Below are positions 34,975-43,842 of a DNA stretch of 64,000 bases, piece after piece. The stretch comes from Thermosynechococcus sichuanensis E542. Lineage in GTDB: Bacteria; Cyanobacteriota; Cyanobacteriia; Thermosynechococcales; Thermosynechococcaceae. The stretch's first letter is position 1, and every line of letters begins with the position of its first letter. A program made the position numbers and the translations under genes. The notes beneath the pieces are model-generated. The model ran no database searches and was not told the origin of the DNA. It saw only the letters and a list, made by a program, of their open reading frames with translations. The DNA lies in the NCBI RefSeq assembly GCF_003555505.1, contig NZ_CP032152.1:2155001-2219000 (forward strand), given 5' to 3'.

Positions 34975-36162
34975 ATGCGCGTAATTTTAATGACTGGCAA
35001 AGGTGGTGTTGGTAAAACCTCAGTAGCGGCAGCAACGGGATTACGCTGTGCCGAGTTGGGGTATAAAACGCTGGTGCTGAGCACCGATCCCGCCCACTCC
35101 CTTGCCGATAGTTTTGACCTCGAATTGGGGCATGTCCCTGTGCCCATTGCCGAAAATCTCTGGGGAGCCGAATTGGATGCCCTGATGGAACTGGAGGACA
35201 ACTGGGGTGCCGTCAAGCGCTACATTACCCAAGTCTTGCAGGCGCGGGGGCTAGAAGGCGTTCAAGCTGAGGAATTGGCAATTTTGCCGGGGATGGATGA
35301 AATTTTTGCCTTGGTGCGGATGAAACGCCACTATGACGAAGGCCAATACGACGTGCTGATTATTGACTCTGCCCCCACAGGTACGGCACTGCGGCTGTTG
35401 AGCCTACCCGAGGTGAGCGGCTGGTATATGCGTCGCTTCTATAAGCCCTTGCAGCGGATGTCCGTGGCCTTGCGACCGATTGTGGAGCCAATTTTCAAGC
35501 CCTTGGTGGGGTTCTCTTTGCCCGATCAAGAGGTCATGGATGCGCCCTATGAATTCTACGAGCAGATTGAAGCCCTTGAAAAAGTCCTCACGGACAACAC
35601 GCAAACCTCAGTGCGCTTGGTAACCAATCCAGAAAAGATGGTGATCAAGGAATCCCTCCGTGCCCATGCCTATCTCAGCCTCTACAATGTGGCGACGGAT
35701 TTAGTGGTGGCCAACCGCATTCTGCCAGACACCGTGCATGATCCCTTCTTTGCCCGCTGGAAAGAAAGGCAGCAACAGTATCGCCAAGAGATTCACGACA
35801 ATTTTCGCCCCCTGCCCATCAAGGAAGTGCCCCTGTTTGCTGAGGAACTCTGTGGTTTAGCGGCACTGCACCGCCTGAAAGAGACCCTCTACGCTGATGA
35901 AGATCCAGCTCAGGTCTATTACCAAGAGCAAACGATTCGGGTGGTGCCCAGTGATGGCCAGTACAGCCTTGAACTCTACCTACCAGGGGTGCCCAAGGAA
36001 AAAATTGAACTGAACAAGACGGCGGATGAGTTGAATATTCGCATTGGCAACCATCGTCGTAATATGGTGCTACCCCAAGGATTAGCGGCGCTGCAACCGG
36101 TGGGCGCCAAAATGGAGGCGGACTACCTGAAAATCCGCTTTGCCAATGCCACCAGTGGCTAA
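34975..36162 (+). CDS. ArsA/Get3-family ATPase with C-terminal Hsp20-like domain
   Basis: A 395-residue protein. The P-loop is [16 protein letters not shown] at the N-terminus, followed by the ArsA/Get3 switch motifs [14 protein letters not shown] and [18 protein letters not shown] helical middle region follows. The last 80 or so residues (from about 313, [19 protein letters not shown]) form an alpha-crystallin-like ArsA_HSP20 domain. Family members act in tail-anchored protein targeting (Get3) or arsenite export (ArsA); with no arsB nearby, chaperone-like targeting is more likely. It is divergent from psbA1 and precedes an ABC ATPase by 19 bases. Confidence 0.88.
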   Translation: MRVILMTGKGGVGKTSVAAATGLRCAELGYKTLVLSTDPAHSLADSFDLELGHVPVPIAENLWGAELDALMELEDNWGAVKRYITQVLQARGLEGVQAEELAILPGMDEIFALVRMKRHYDEGQYDVLIIDSAPTGTALRLLSLPEVSGWYMRRFYKPLQRMSVALRPIVEPIFKPLVGFSLPDQEVMDAPYEFYEQIEALEKVLTDNTQTSVRLVTNPEKMVIKESLRAHAYLSLYNVATDLVVANRILPDTVHDPFFARWKERQQQYRQEIHDNFRPLPIKEVPLFAEELCGLAALHRLKETLYADEDPAQVYYQEQTIRVVPSDGQYSLELYLPGVPKEKIELNKTADELNIRIGNHRRNMVLPQGLAALQPVGAKMEADYLKIRFANATSG

Positions 36163-36181
36163 TTCGGCTAATCGATGACTG

Positions 36182-36883
36182 ATGAGACTTGCCGCTGTGA
36201 CGACGACTGGGCTGGCGATCGCCACCACTAATCTGACTAAAGTTTATCGTTCTGGCCATCACGAGACGCCTGTTCTTCAGGGAATTAACCTGCAAATCCA
36301 GCGCGGTCATATTCACCTGCTGATGGGACCTTCGGGGTCGGGGAAAACCACCCTGCTCTCGATTTTGGCCGGAATTCTTGCCCCCACCAGTGGCCAAGTG
36401 GTTGTCTTAGGGCAAGAGATTACGCAACTGTCCAAGGCCGCACTGGCAAAATTTCGCCTGCAAAATATTGGCTTTGTCTTTCAGAGTTTTAATCTTTTCC
36501 CCGCCCTAACCGCCCTGGAAAATGTTGAAATTGCCCTCAATCTTAAGGGCATTAAAGGTCAAAAAGCCAAGGAACAGGCAGCAGCACTTCTCAAGGCAGT
36601 TGGCTTGGGCGATCGCCTCGACTTTGTGCCCGCAAATCTTTCTGGGGGTCAGAAACAACGGGTGGCCATTGCCCGTGCCCTAGCGGGTGAGCCAAAAATT
36701 ATTTTTGCCGATGAACCCACCGCCTCCCTTGATTCCCAAAATGGCCAACAGGTCATCAAAATTCTTTACAGGCTGGCAAAACAAAACGGCTGCACGGTGT
36801 TGATTGTGACCCACGATCCACGGATTACAGCTATTGCCGATCGCATCACCAAAATCGAAGATGGCAAAATCAGCGACGGTTAA
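36182..36883 (+). CDS. DevA/MacB-type ABC transporter ATP-binding protein, orphan
   Basis: A 233-residue ABC ATPase: Walker A GPSGSGKTTLL, Q-loop FVFQSFNLFPALT, signature LSGGQKQRVAIARAL, Walker B IIFADEPTASLDS and an H-loop in IVTHDPR. The FQSFNLFP and spacing resemble DevA/LolD/MacB-type exporters. No permease or membrane-fusion partner lies beside it, so it must work with proteins encoded elsewhere. It may be cotranscribed with the ArsA-like gene. Its TAA interleaves with the convergent gene's stop. Confidence 0.88.
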   Translation: MRLAAVTTTGLAIATTNLTKVYRSGHHETPVLQGINLQIQRGHIHLLMGPSGSGKTTLLSILAGILAPTSGQVVVLGQEITQLSKAALAKFRLQNIGFVFQSFNLFPALTALENVEIALNLKGIKGQKAKEQAAALLKAVGLGDRLDFVPANLSGGQKQRVAIARALAGEPKIIFADEPTASLDSQNGQQVIKILYRLAKQNGCTVLIVTHDPRITAIADRITKIEDGKISDG

Positions 36884-37173
36884 GCCTGCTCCCGTTGTAG
36901 CCAGCGTTCCCAAAGGAGTTGCAGCGTTAGAGCCACGAGACCCACGGCAATGATACTAAAGACACCAGTTGCCAAGGTACATAGACCCACCACGAGGGTG
37001 CGCACGGCCACGGCCAAACTATAAACCAGTTGATTGTGGTAACTGACAGCATGGGTGGCAAAGACGTAGGCGATCGCCCCTGTTAGTCGATAGAGGAGAA
37101 TCCCCAGCGTGCCAGCAATCAGCGCACCGGTTAAACAGCGTAATGGATTGGTTTTGGGGGGAAGAACCGTCAT
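36880..37173 (-). CDS. DUF3082-like small membrane protein
   Basis: A 97-residue protein with two or three hydrophobic helices (CLTGALIAGTLGILLYRLTGAIAYVF, ALTLQLLWERWL). It resembles the cyanobacterial DUF3082 family. The start is ambiguous: ATG 37173, or GTG 37182, which overlaps the purD stop as TAGTG and would imply coupling. Function unknown. Confidence 0.65.
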   Translation of the reverse strand: MTVLPPKTNPLRCLTGALIAGTLGILLYRLTGAIAYVFATHAVSYHNQLVYSLAVAVRTLVVGLCTLATGVFSIIAVGLVALTLQLLWERWLQREQA

Positions 37174-37181
37174 GGAAAGCA

Positions 37182-38474
37182 CTAACCTTTATGAGCCGAT
37201 GATTCCAGAATACGGTAGCCAATGTCACGACGATAGTAGCAATCGGCAAATTGAATCGCCTTCACGCCGGCATAGGCCTTGGCTTGAGCTGTGGCAAAAT
37301 CAGGAGCCAAAGCGGTGATATTTAGTACCCGACCACCATTGGTGTACCACTGCCCCTCCTGCCAGCGCGTTCCAGCATGGAAAACGAGTACCCCCTGGGC
37401 CATAGCGTCGGGAATGCCCTGAATCAAATCCCCTTTACGATAACTCCCCGGATAGCCCCCCGCCGCCAGCACGACCGATAGCGCCACCTCATTGCGCCAT
37501 TGTAATGCTCCCAAACTGGCTAAGCGTCCCTCGACACAAGCCGAGAGTACCTCAATCAGAGGGGTTTGCAAGAGGGGAAGTACCACTTGGGTTTCGGGAT
37601 CACCAAAGCGACAGTTAAATTCCACCACGTAGGGATCCCCTGCGGGTGTCACCATCAGACCGGCATAAAGCACTCCACAGTACTGAATTCCTCGATCCTG
37701 TAACGCCCCAAGGGCAGGTTCAAGAATCGTCTGTTGAATCCGTTGCATTAACTCTGGTGTCACCCAAGGCACTGGGGCATAGACTCCCATGCCTCCCGTA
37801 TTCGGACCAGTATCCCCTTCGCCAACGCGCTTATGGTCTTGGGCAGGCAGCAGCGGCACAATGGTTTTGCCATCGGTAACGGCAAGTACCGAGACCTCTT
37901 GCCCCTCTAGTACTGATTCAATAACCACCTGTTGACCCGCCGTGCCAAATTCACCCCCAAAAATCCGCTCGAGGGCAGCGATCGCCTCCGCTTCTGTAGC
38001 GGCCACTGTAACGCCTTTACCTGCCGCTAAACCATCGGCCTTAATGACAATGGGTGCCCCCTGGGTTTGGACGTAGCGAGAGGCCGCCTCATAATTGTTA
38101 AACACCGCTGCTTTGGCTGTAGGAATCTGAGCCGCCTGCATGAGCGCCTTTGCCCAAGCTTTGCTGGCTTCAATTTGTGCCCCTGCTTGGTTAGGGCCAA
38201 AGACAGGAATCTTTAGCGCCTGTAGGCGATCGCCTAAGCCGGCGGCAAGGGGAACCTCTGGCCCAACAACCACTAGATCAACGCTATTCTCCTTGGCAAA
38301 TTCACCAATGCCCGTGAGGTCGGTGGCTTCAATGGCTACATTCTCACACCGCTCTAGGCAGGCCGTCCCCCCATTACCGGGCAGACAATAGACCTGCGTC
38401 ACGCGAGGAGAATCGAGTAATTTCCAAGCGATCGCGTGCTCTCGACCACCACTGCCAACGACAACGACCTTCAC
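37182..38474 (-). CDS. purD: Phosphoribosylamine-glycine ligase
   Basis: A 430-residue ATP-grasp enzyme of purine synthesis (GAR synthetase). The N-terminus VVVVGSGGREHAIAWKLLDS, the segment VIKADGLAAGKGV, the GPNTGGMGVYAPVPW motif and FNCRFGDPETQVVLP are diagnostic. ATG 38474 opens the gene. The next gene starts at its stop codon. Confidence 0.97.
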   Translation of the reverse strand: MKVVVVGSGGREHAIAWKLLDSPRVTQVYCLPGNGGTACLERCENVAIEATDLTGIGEFAKENSVDLVVVGPEVPLAAGLGDRLQALKIPVFGPNQAGAQIEASKAWAKALMQAAQIPTAKAAVFNNYEAASRYVQTQGAPIVIKADGLAAGKGVTVAATEAEAIAALERIFGGEFGTAGQQVVIESVLEGQEVSVLAVTDGKTIVPLLPAQDHKRVGEGDTGPNTGGMGVYAPVPWVTPELMQRIQQTILEPALGALQDRGIQYCGVLYAGLMVTPAGDPYVVEFNCRFGDPETQVVLPLLQTPLIEVLSACVEGRLASLGALQWRNEVALSVVLAAGGYPGSYRKGDLIQGIPDAMAQGVLVFHAGTRWQEGQWYTNGGRVLNITALAPDFATAQAKAYAGVKAIQFADCYYRRDIGYRILESSAHKG

Positions 38475-38617
38475 AGATGCACTCCAAAACGCTAGGCGAT
38501 GATTTTTGAAATCAATCTTGCGGAGATTATCAAGTTTATCAGTCCACTGGCAAGGTTCGCTCCAAAGGCGACGAGAAAGGATAGTCGGCGATCGCCCTGC
38601 AAGGCAAATTTAACCCG

Positions 38618-38647
38618 TTGACAAGGCCATGATTTTCCTGATAGTCT
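38618..38647 (+). promoter_or_regulatory. Predicted promoter of tRNA-Asp
   Basis: A consensus TTGACA (38618-38623) and TAGTCT (38642-38647) are separated by 18 bp, ending 18 bases before the mature tRNA. No other gene starts nearby on this strand. Confidence 0.6.
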
Positions 38648-38665
38648 AAAAATTGCTCAAAAATT

Positions 38666-38739
38666 GGGACTGTAGTTCAATCGGTTAGAGCACCGCCCTG
38701 TCACGGCGGAAGTTGCGGGTTCGAGCCCCGTCAGTCCCG
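38666..38739 (+). tRNA. tRNA-Asp (anticodon GTC)
   Basis: A 74-base cloverleaf. The acceptor stem is GGGACTG / CAGTCCC with discriminator G. The anticodon arm CCGCC-CTGTCAC-GGCGG gives anticodon GTC. The T arm is GCGGG-TTCGAGC-CCCGT, where the final pair is G-T. CCA is not encoded. Confidence 0.96.
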
Positions 38740-38755
38740 TTATTTAATCAGAGAG

Positions 38756-39334
38756 TTATCGTTGGGCTTGGCTACCATACATGGCCTGTAGAACCACGGC
38801 CGGGTTGACCAATTGCCCTCGGTAGCGAAGTGTCCAGTGAAGATGAGGTCCGGTGGTGCGCCCCGTCATGCCCACGCGACCAATCCGCGCGCCTGTTGGT
38901 ACCCGCTGCCCCTCTAGGATGAAAATGCCGCCGGCGCGATCAACCATGGCTCGTCCTTGGGGGGTCTGCTCAACCCGCCCCATCATGTGGCAGTAAACGT
39001 GTTCCCAAGCCCCCGATTGAATCCGTACCAGTGTGCCACAGGCGGTGTGATCGGAAACTTCAATTACCTGCCCGACCCACCAATTGCGGATATAGCTTCC
39101 TTGGGGAGCCGCAAAATCAAGGCCATTGTGAAATTCAGTCGTGGGTTCCCCCGTGGGCGATCGGCGGTAGCCGAAGGGAGAAGTATAGCCTTGAAAATTT
39201 TCCACAGGAAAGGAAGCATCGCTCCAGCGGAGTGTCCCTGCACCCGTATTTTGAGAGGGTTGACTGAGTTGGGGAATTGCAACCGTGCTACCGCAGGCGA
39301 TCGCTAGTGCCAGACTGATTCGCTGCCAATGCAT
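38756..39334 (-). CDS. M23 peptidase (LytM domain) exported protein
   Basis: A 192-residue protein with a signal-like N-terminus ([18 protein letters not shown]) and a compact M23 domain: [28 protein letters not shown] and a later [17 protein letters not shown]. The zinc ligands appear as HNGLD and HLHW. It would cut peptidoglycan cross-bridges. GAGGAG precedes ATG 39334. A conserved pair of cysteines (TACGTL, VYCHMM) may form a disulfide. It converges on tRNA-Asp. Confidence 0.88.
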   Translation of the reverse strand: MHWQRISLALAIACGSTVAIPQLSQPSQNTGAGTLRWSDASFPVENFQGYTSPFGYRRSPTGEPTTEFHNGLDFAAPQGSYIRNWWVGQVIEVSDHTACGTLVRIQSGAWEHVYCHMMGRVEQTPQGRAMVDRAGGIFILEGQRVPTGARIGRVGMTGRTTGPHLHWTLRYRGQLVNPAVVLQAMYGSQAQR

Positions 39335-39441
39335 ATCAAACTCCTCACATCTCTTCTGGCCTACGGCCTTAGACCGTCATTGATGCACACCGTTCCCTAT
39401 TGTAGGGACGTAGGATATTTTCAGGTGACGGGAAAATCAAG

Positions 39442-39705
39442 ATGGCTGCTAATGAACCCCAACAACCGGCTAAAGTGACTCAAGCCACCCTGCGCGATCG
39501 CCTGCGAGCCGAGGCAGCAGCGCCCTATCGGGGACTACGGCGGGTTTTCTATGCCGTTTTTGCCGCTTCCGGCCTCATGGGTGCCTTGATCCTTGGCCTC
39601 AAGGGATTGGCGGGCACCGCAGGTGACGATTTGGTGTGGAATCTAGCATTACAAATCGGAGTGGTTGCCCTCATGGTTGCCCTTTGGCGCTGGGATCGCG
39701 GTTAA
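39442..39705 (+). CDS. DUF3493 small membrane protein
   Basis: An 87-residue protein: a polar N-terminus, then LRAEAAAPYRGLRRVFYAVFAASGLMGALILGLKGL and a second helix ending ALWRWDRG. The LRxEAxAPYRGLR element and two helices match the DUF3493 family of cyanobacteria and plastids, some plant members of which are linked to photosystem assembly. Function in cyanobacteria unknown. Confidence 0.8.
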   Translation: MAANEPQQPAKVTQATLRDRLRAEAAAPYRGLRRVFYAVFAASGLMGALILGLKGLAGTAGDDLVWNLALQIGVVALMVALWRWDRG

Positions 39706-40577
39706 ACGGCTTGAGCCAGCAAAAAGCGATCGTGGCCACTGAGATCGTGGAGAATTTCCACCCGTTCATAGGCTTGGGTGGCCATTGCCAGTGCCGCCAC
39801 CGCTTCCCCTTGGGTCGCCATCAATTCCATAAAGAGCCAGCCTTGGGGCTGAAGATACTCTGGTGCTGTCTCAACAATCTGGCGAATCGCCTGCAAACCA
39901 TCCGCACCCCCATCGAGGGCAAGGGGGGGTTCATGGTACTGTACCTCCGGTTGGAGGGTAGCCACTAGGCGGGTGGGAATATAGGGGGGGTTACTGACAA
40001 TGCCCTGCACCTGCCCTTGGAGATGGGTAAGGGGGGTAAACCAACTCCCAACGTAGCAGTGCACGCGATCGCCCAAAGCGTACTTTTCAATATTTATTCG
40101 CGTAACCTCTAGAGCCTCAGGGCTGCAATCCACGGCATGAACCTGCGCCGCCGCAAATAACCGCGCTAAGCCAATGGCGATCGCCCCGCTACCCGTACCC
40201 AAATCCAGCCAATGTCCCTGTTGTTGCCAAGGGGGTACCGTTGCTGCCACCACTTCTAGGAGTTCCTCTGTTTCTGGTCGAGGAATTAACACACTGGGGG
40301 TGACGACTAATTCCAGATCGTGCCAGTGAACTGTGCCAATCAGATATTGCAGGGGAACTCGCTCTTGCCAGCGACGTTGCCAGCGCTCTTGGAGATCTGC
40401 AAGGGGCAGCTTGAGACGAATCTGGGGTCGGAAGCGGCGCAGCGTGATGTCAAGGGGACTCAACTCTGTAAAGGCACTGAGAAATTGTTTTAACTCCCGT
40501 AGGCCACTCTCGCGCTCAGGCTCTGGAATGATGGCCTGTGCCCAATGCCACCATGCTTGGAGTACCTCGCCACCCAC
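39702..40577 (-). CDS. prmC: Release factor glutamine methyltransferase
   Basis: An enzyme of about 291 residues that methylates the GGQ glutamine of RF1 and RF2. The catalytic motif NPPYIPTR (in GIVSNPPY) and SAM motif WLDLGTGSGAIAIGLA are clear; IPRPETEELLEVV is a PrmC hallmark. The start is uncertain: GTG 40577 gives a length near the E. coli enzyme, while TTG 40619 would add 14 residues. Its stop interleaves with DUF3493. Confidence 0.93.
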   Translation of the reverse strand: MGGEVLQAWWHWAQAIIPEPERESGLRELKQFLSAFTELSPLDITLRRFRPQIRLKLPLADLQERWQRRWQERVPLQYLIGTVHWHDLELVVTPSVLIPRPETEELLEVVAATVPPWQQQGHWLDLGTGSGAIAIGLARLFAAAQVHAVDCSPEALEVTRINIEKYALGDRVHCYVGSWFTPLTHLQGQVQGIVSNPPYIPTRLVATLQPEVQYHEPPLALDGGADGLQAIRQIVETAPEYLQPQGWLFMELMATQGEAVAALAMATQAYERVEILHDLSGHDRFLLAQAV

Positions 40578-40655
40578 GAATATATCTTGACCCTTGTTTT
40601 CTGAGGATACTCGTATCAAAATAGCCCTAGAATTCCTAACTGTGCCTTATCCACT

Positions 40656-41009
40656 GTGGCAGATTTTCAGGAACAGCTTCAACGTCTGCAAGAGCAACTG
40701 CAACGGGCGCAGGCGCGAGCCAATGAACTACCGCAACTGATTCCTGAACCGCCCCCGCCGCCTGTGGATGCCGAAGCGCCGGAATGGGCAGATGAACGGG
40801 CACGGATTGAAGCCCGCGTGCGCAGTGAAACTTCGGTTGCCGCACTTCAGGCACAACTGATTGCAGCCCTCTTGGAAAATGAACGGCTACGGCGTGCCCT
40901 AGAGGCGGAGCGGCAACATCATGCCCGTACCCGGGAGGGACTCATTACCGCCTTGGGGGATGCTTTGGAGACGCTCAAACAGCGGCGGCGATCGCCGAAC
41001 CCCCCCTAG
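40656..41009 (+). CDS. Hypothetical coiled-coil protein with proline linker
   Basis: A 117-residue protein starting at GTG 40656. Two Gln/Glu/Arg/Ala-rich helical segments (FQEQLQRLQEQLQRAQARA and LQAQLIAALLENERLRRALE) flank a Pro-rich linker (LIPEPPPPPVDAEAP). No signal peptide or enzyme motif is seen. It may be a scaffold or division-related small protein; I do not recognise it. Confidence 0.6.
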   Translation: MADFQEQLQRLQEQLQRAQARANELPQLIPEPPPPPVDAEAPEWADERARIEARVRSETSVAALQAQLIAALLENERLRRALEAERQHHARTREGLITALGDALETLKQRRRSPNPP

Positions 41010-41920
41010 GGACTAGGCCACAGTGCTACACTTAACCCCACGAGCACAAGACTGCCCCCTGTGATCACTGCCGTTGTCGGCACCTCACCAAAGAGCAGCA
41101 AGGCAAAGAGACTGGCAGCAATGGGTTCTGCCAACACCAGAAGGGTTACCCATGTGGGGGAAAGCCAACGCACGCCCCAATTGAGACTGGTGTGCCCCAC
41201 CAACTGCGGAATCAGCGCTAGCAGGAGAATAGCGCCATAGAGCTTTAGCGGCCAACCCGTGTAGGCAAAGCCAAGGAGGGGCGGCAGCGGTAGAAGCACC
41301 AGAGCAGCAGTGGCATAGGCCACAAGGGCGTAGTGGTGAATTGCAAGACCCGCCTTTTGGGCAGCTTGACCACAAATAAAGTAGGCACTAACCGCCCACG
41401 CCGCAGCGATCGCCAGTGCATTTCCCAGCAGGGGGTTTCTTGCCACAGCACTCGTCGGTTCTCCCGTGCCAATCAGGGCACTGCCACCAAGGGCGATCGC
41501 CATGCCCACCCAAGCCCGCGGTTTGAGGGTTTGTCGCTGCCAAAGGTAGCCCACGAGGGCTGACCAAATGGGGGTTGTGGTCACCAGCGTTGTTGAGGCC
41601 GCCACCGAGGTGTAGTTCAGTGAGGTGAACCAGAGACTAAAGTGCGCCGCAAGGGCAACCCCAGCCGCCACTGCCCAACGTAGATTTTGCCGAGTCAGGT
41701 CGAGCCACGGCCAAGTGTACAGTTGCGGGATCAAAAAGAGGGCAGCCAAGCTCAGGCGACCACTGGCTAGGAAAATGCTCAACCCCACGGTCATTCCCAA
41801 GGAATCGGTAGCTAAGCCAGCAACGCCCCAGCGCACCAGCACAGCCGCCGTCGAAACCGCCAACACGCCCACGCCGAGCACAAGGCCAATTTGCCAGTGG
41901 GGCGGCCTATTTGCCGACAT
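41006..41920 (-). CDS. EamA/DMT-family transporter
   Basis: A 304-residue protein of about ten hydrophobic helices in two related halves, typical of drug/metabolite transporters (RhaT/EamA). TLVTTTPIWSALVGYL in the first half and LVLAEPIAASLFALLLFGEVP in the second are the characteristic repeats. The substrate is unknown. ATG 41920 lies 14 bases inside the lysC 3' end; GTG 41947 is the alternative. Cotranscription with lysC could hint at amino-acid export, but that is weak. Confidence 0.82.
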   Translation of the reverse strand: MSANRPPHWQIGLVLGVGVLAVSTAAVLVRWGVAGLATDSLGMTVGLSIFLASGRLSLAALFLIPQLYTWPWLDLTRQNLRWAVAAGVALAAHFSLWFTSLNYTSVAASTTLVTTTPIWSALVGYLWQRQTLKPRAWVGMAIALGGSALIGTGEPTSAVARNPLLGNALAIAAAWAVSAYFICGQAAQKAGLAIHHYALVAYATAALVLLPLPPLLGFAYTGWPLKLYGAILLLALIPQLVGHTSLNWGVRWLSPTWVTLLVLAEPIAASLFALLLFGEVPTTAVITGGSLVLVGLSVALWPSP

Positions 41921-43706
41921 CGGGAATGACGACGGGTGCCTCACCATCTAGACCAAAGGCTGTATGCACTGCCCGCAGCGCGCGCACGCCCTCTGCTTCT
42001 GCCACCACACAACTGACGCGAATTTCTGAGGTAGCAATCATTTGAATGTTGATGTTCTCACGGGCAAGGGCGGCAAACATTTGCGCTGCAATCCCCGGGC
42101 GGTGGATCATCCCCACACCCACAATGCTGACTTTGGCGATCGCCGTATCTACGAGGATGTCACCATAGCCCAATTGGGTCTGAACCCCTTTGAGCAGTTC
42201 CGTGGCTCGCTCGGCATCGGCAGAGGCCACCGTAAAGGCAATATCGCGGGTCATCACCCCCCCCAAGGCGCGCGATCGCTGGGATTGGATAATCATATCC
42301 ACGCTGATGGCCGCATCCGCAAGGGTCTGGAAAATCGCTGCCGCCATGCCGGGGCGATCGGGCACATCGCGAATCGCAATCCGCGCCTGCTTGGGATCAA
42401 GGGCTACGCCCCGCACCGGTGGGGCATCGGGAGGCTGTTGGGGGACAGTTGTTTCCGCTTCCACATCAAACGTTTGGGAAAGGACGGCGATCGCTCGACC
42501 TGCATCCGCTGCGGCCACTGTACAACTGACATTCACTTCAGAGGTGGAGATCATTTGCAGGTTAATACCCGCCGCCGCCAAGGCCGAGAACATTTGAGCC
42601 GCCACCCCCGGTCGGCCAATCATCCCTGCACCCGTAATGCTCACCTTGGCAATATCGGCATCCACAAGCACATCCGTCTCTTCCACCCGTGGATTCAAAC
42701 GGGGATAAAAGGCCACGGCAACCGCTTCTGCCTGTTTGAGAACGCTCTTTTGCACTGTGAAGGCAATATCGTTCGTCTGCCCTTCGTGAATGGATTGGAT
42801 AATTAAATCCACATCAAGGTTTTGCCGTGCCAGTTCGCCAAAAAGCTGTGCTGCAATGCCCGGACGATCGGCCACCCGCAGCAGTGCCACCTTCGCCTGA
42901 TCGGTGTCCAGCGCCACGCCATCCACAGGCTTACCCAGTTCAAGATTTTCCACAGGACGCGGCGGCCGCGCCGGTGCGATGACTCGCGTACCGGGATCAT
43001 CGGTCCAACTGGAGCGCACCACCAAATCCACGCCATAATTGCGGGCAATTTCCACCGCGCGGGGATGCAAAACCTTTGCCCCTAGGCTGGCCAACTCCAG
43101 CATTTCATCGCAGGTAATCTCGCTCATGAGTTGGGCATTGGGCACCAGTCGCGGATCCGTGGTCAAAATGCCGGGGACATCGGTGTAAATTTCACAGCAA
43201 TCCGCCTGCAAAGCAGCCGCTATCGCCACAGCCGAGGTATCCGAGCCGCCACGTCCAAGGGTGGTAACTTCAAAATCAGCGGCAGCGGTAATCCCCTGAA
43301 AGCCGGCCACAACCACCACTTGTCCTTCTTTGAGGTGCCGCTCGAGGCGTTGGGTCTCAATGTGGAGAATGCGGGCACGGGTGTGGGCAGGTTCAGTGAC
43401 AATCCCCACTTGAGCGCCGGTAAGGGAGATGGCGGGTTCCCCCAAGGCATGAAGCGCCATTGTCAACAGGGCAATCGAGACCTGCTCTCCCGTCGAAAGT
43501 AGCATGTCCATTTCCCGCTGACTGGGGCGATCGCTAATGGCATAGGCCAGTTGCACCAAGCTATCCGTGGTTTTGCCCATGGCCGAGACCACCACCACCA
43601 CCTGATGTCCCGCTGCCACAGTCGCTTTGACCCTGCGGGCTACTGCTTGAATGCGCTCGACACTACCGACGGACGTGCCGCCATACTTTTGTACAATCAG
43701 TCCCAT
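41907..43706 (-). CDS. lysC: Aspartate kinase with four ACT domains
   Basis: A 599-residue enzyme that phosphorylates aspartate at the head of lysine, threonine and methionine synthesis. The kinase opens with LIVQKYGGTSVGS and contains TLGRGGSDTSAVAIA. After residue about 265 a tandem pair of ACT modules is duplicated, with repeats such as KVSITGAGMIGRPGVAAQMFSAL and KVSIVGVGMIHRPGIAAQMFAAL. This long four-ACT form is usual in cyanobacteria and implies feedback control by end-product amino acids. Confidence 0.95.
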   Translation of the reverse strand: MGLIVQKYGGTSVGSVERIQAVARRVKATVAAGHQVVVVVSAMGKTTDSLVQLAYAISDRPSQREMDMLLSTGEQVSIALLTMALHALGEPAISLTGAQVGIVTEPAHTRARILHIETQRLERHLKEGQVVVVAGFQGITAAADFEVTTLGRGGSDTSAVAIAAALQADCCEIYTDVPGILTTDPRLVPNAQLMSEITCDEMLELASLGAKVLHPRAVEIARNYGVDLVVRSSWTDDPGTRVIAPARPPRPVENLELGKPVDGVALDTDQAKVALLRVADRPGIAAQLFGELARQNLDVDLIIQSIHEGQTNDIAFTVQKSVLKQAEAVAVAFYPRLNPRVEETDVLVDADIAKVSITGAGMIGRPGVAAQMFSALAAAGINLQMISTSEVNVSCTVAAADAGRAIAVLSQTFDVEAETTVPQQPPDAPPVRGVALDPKQARIAIRDVPDRPGMAAAIFQTLADAAISVDMIIQSQRSRALGGVMTRDIAFTVASADAERATELLKGVQTQLGYGDILVDTAIAKVSIVGVGMIHRPGIAAQMFAALARENINIQMIATSEIRVSCVVAEAEGVRALRAVHTAFGLDGEAPVVIPDVGK

Positions 43707-43828
43707 GGGCGTTCTAAAAAGAATGCTGTCCTATTGTATATTTAGGGCGGCAATTCTTGGCTGGGGCTGATCTGTAGCGTTAGGGGACTAAAAAATCGCT
43801 GTTAAACTGGACATTAGAACTGAATTTC

Positions 43829-43842
43829 GGAAACGGGTTTCC
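43829..43842 (+). promoter_or_regulatory. Inverted repeat abutting the ftsH start codon
   Basis: GGAAAC-GG-GTTTCC is a perfect 14-bp dyad ending at the base before ATG 43843. As RNA it would form a five-base stem around CGGG and could limit ribosome access; no ordinary Shine-Dalgarno sequence is seen. A protein-binding operator is the other reading. Confidence 0.4.

Noticed and set aside
39330-39350. ACTCCTCACAT resembling the conserved core of the Yfr1 small RNA
   Set aside because: It is the complement of the GAGGAG ribosome site of the M23 gene, and neither the flanking stem nor a T run is present.
42042-42806. Open frame of 254 codons antisense to lysC
   Set aside because: It covers the ACT-domain region of lysC and has the repetitive composition of its complement; no start signal seen.
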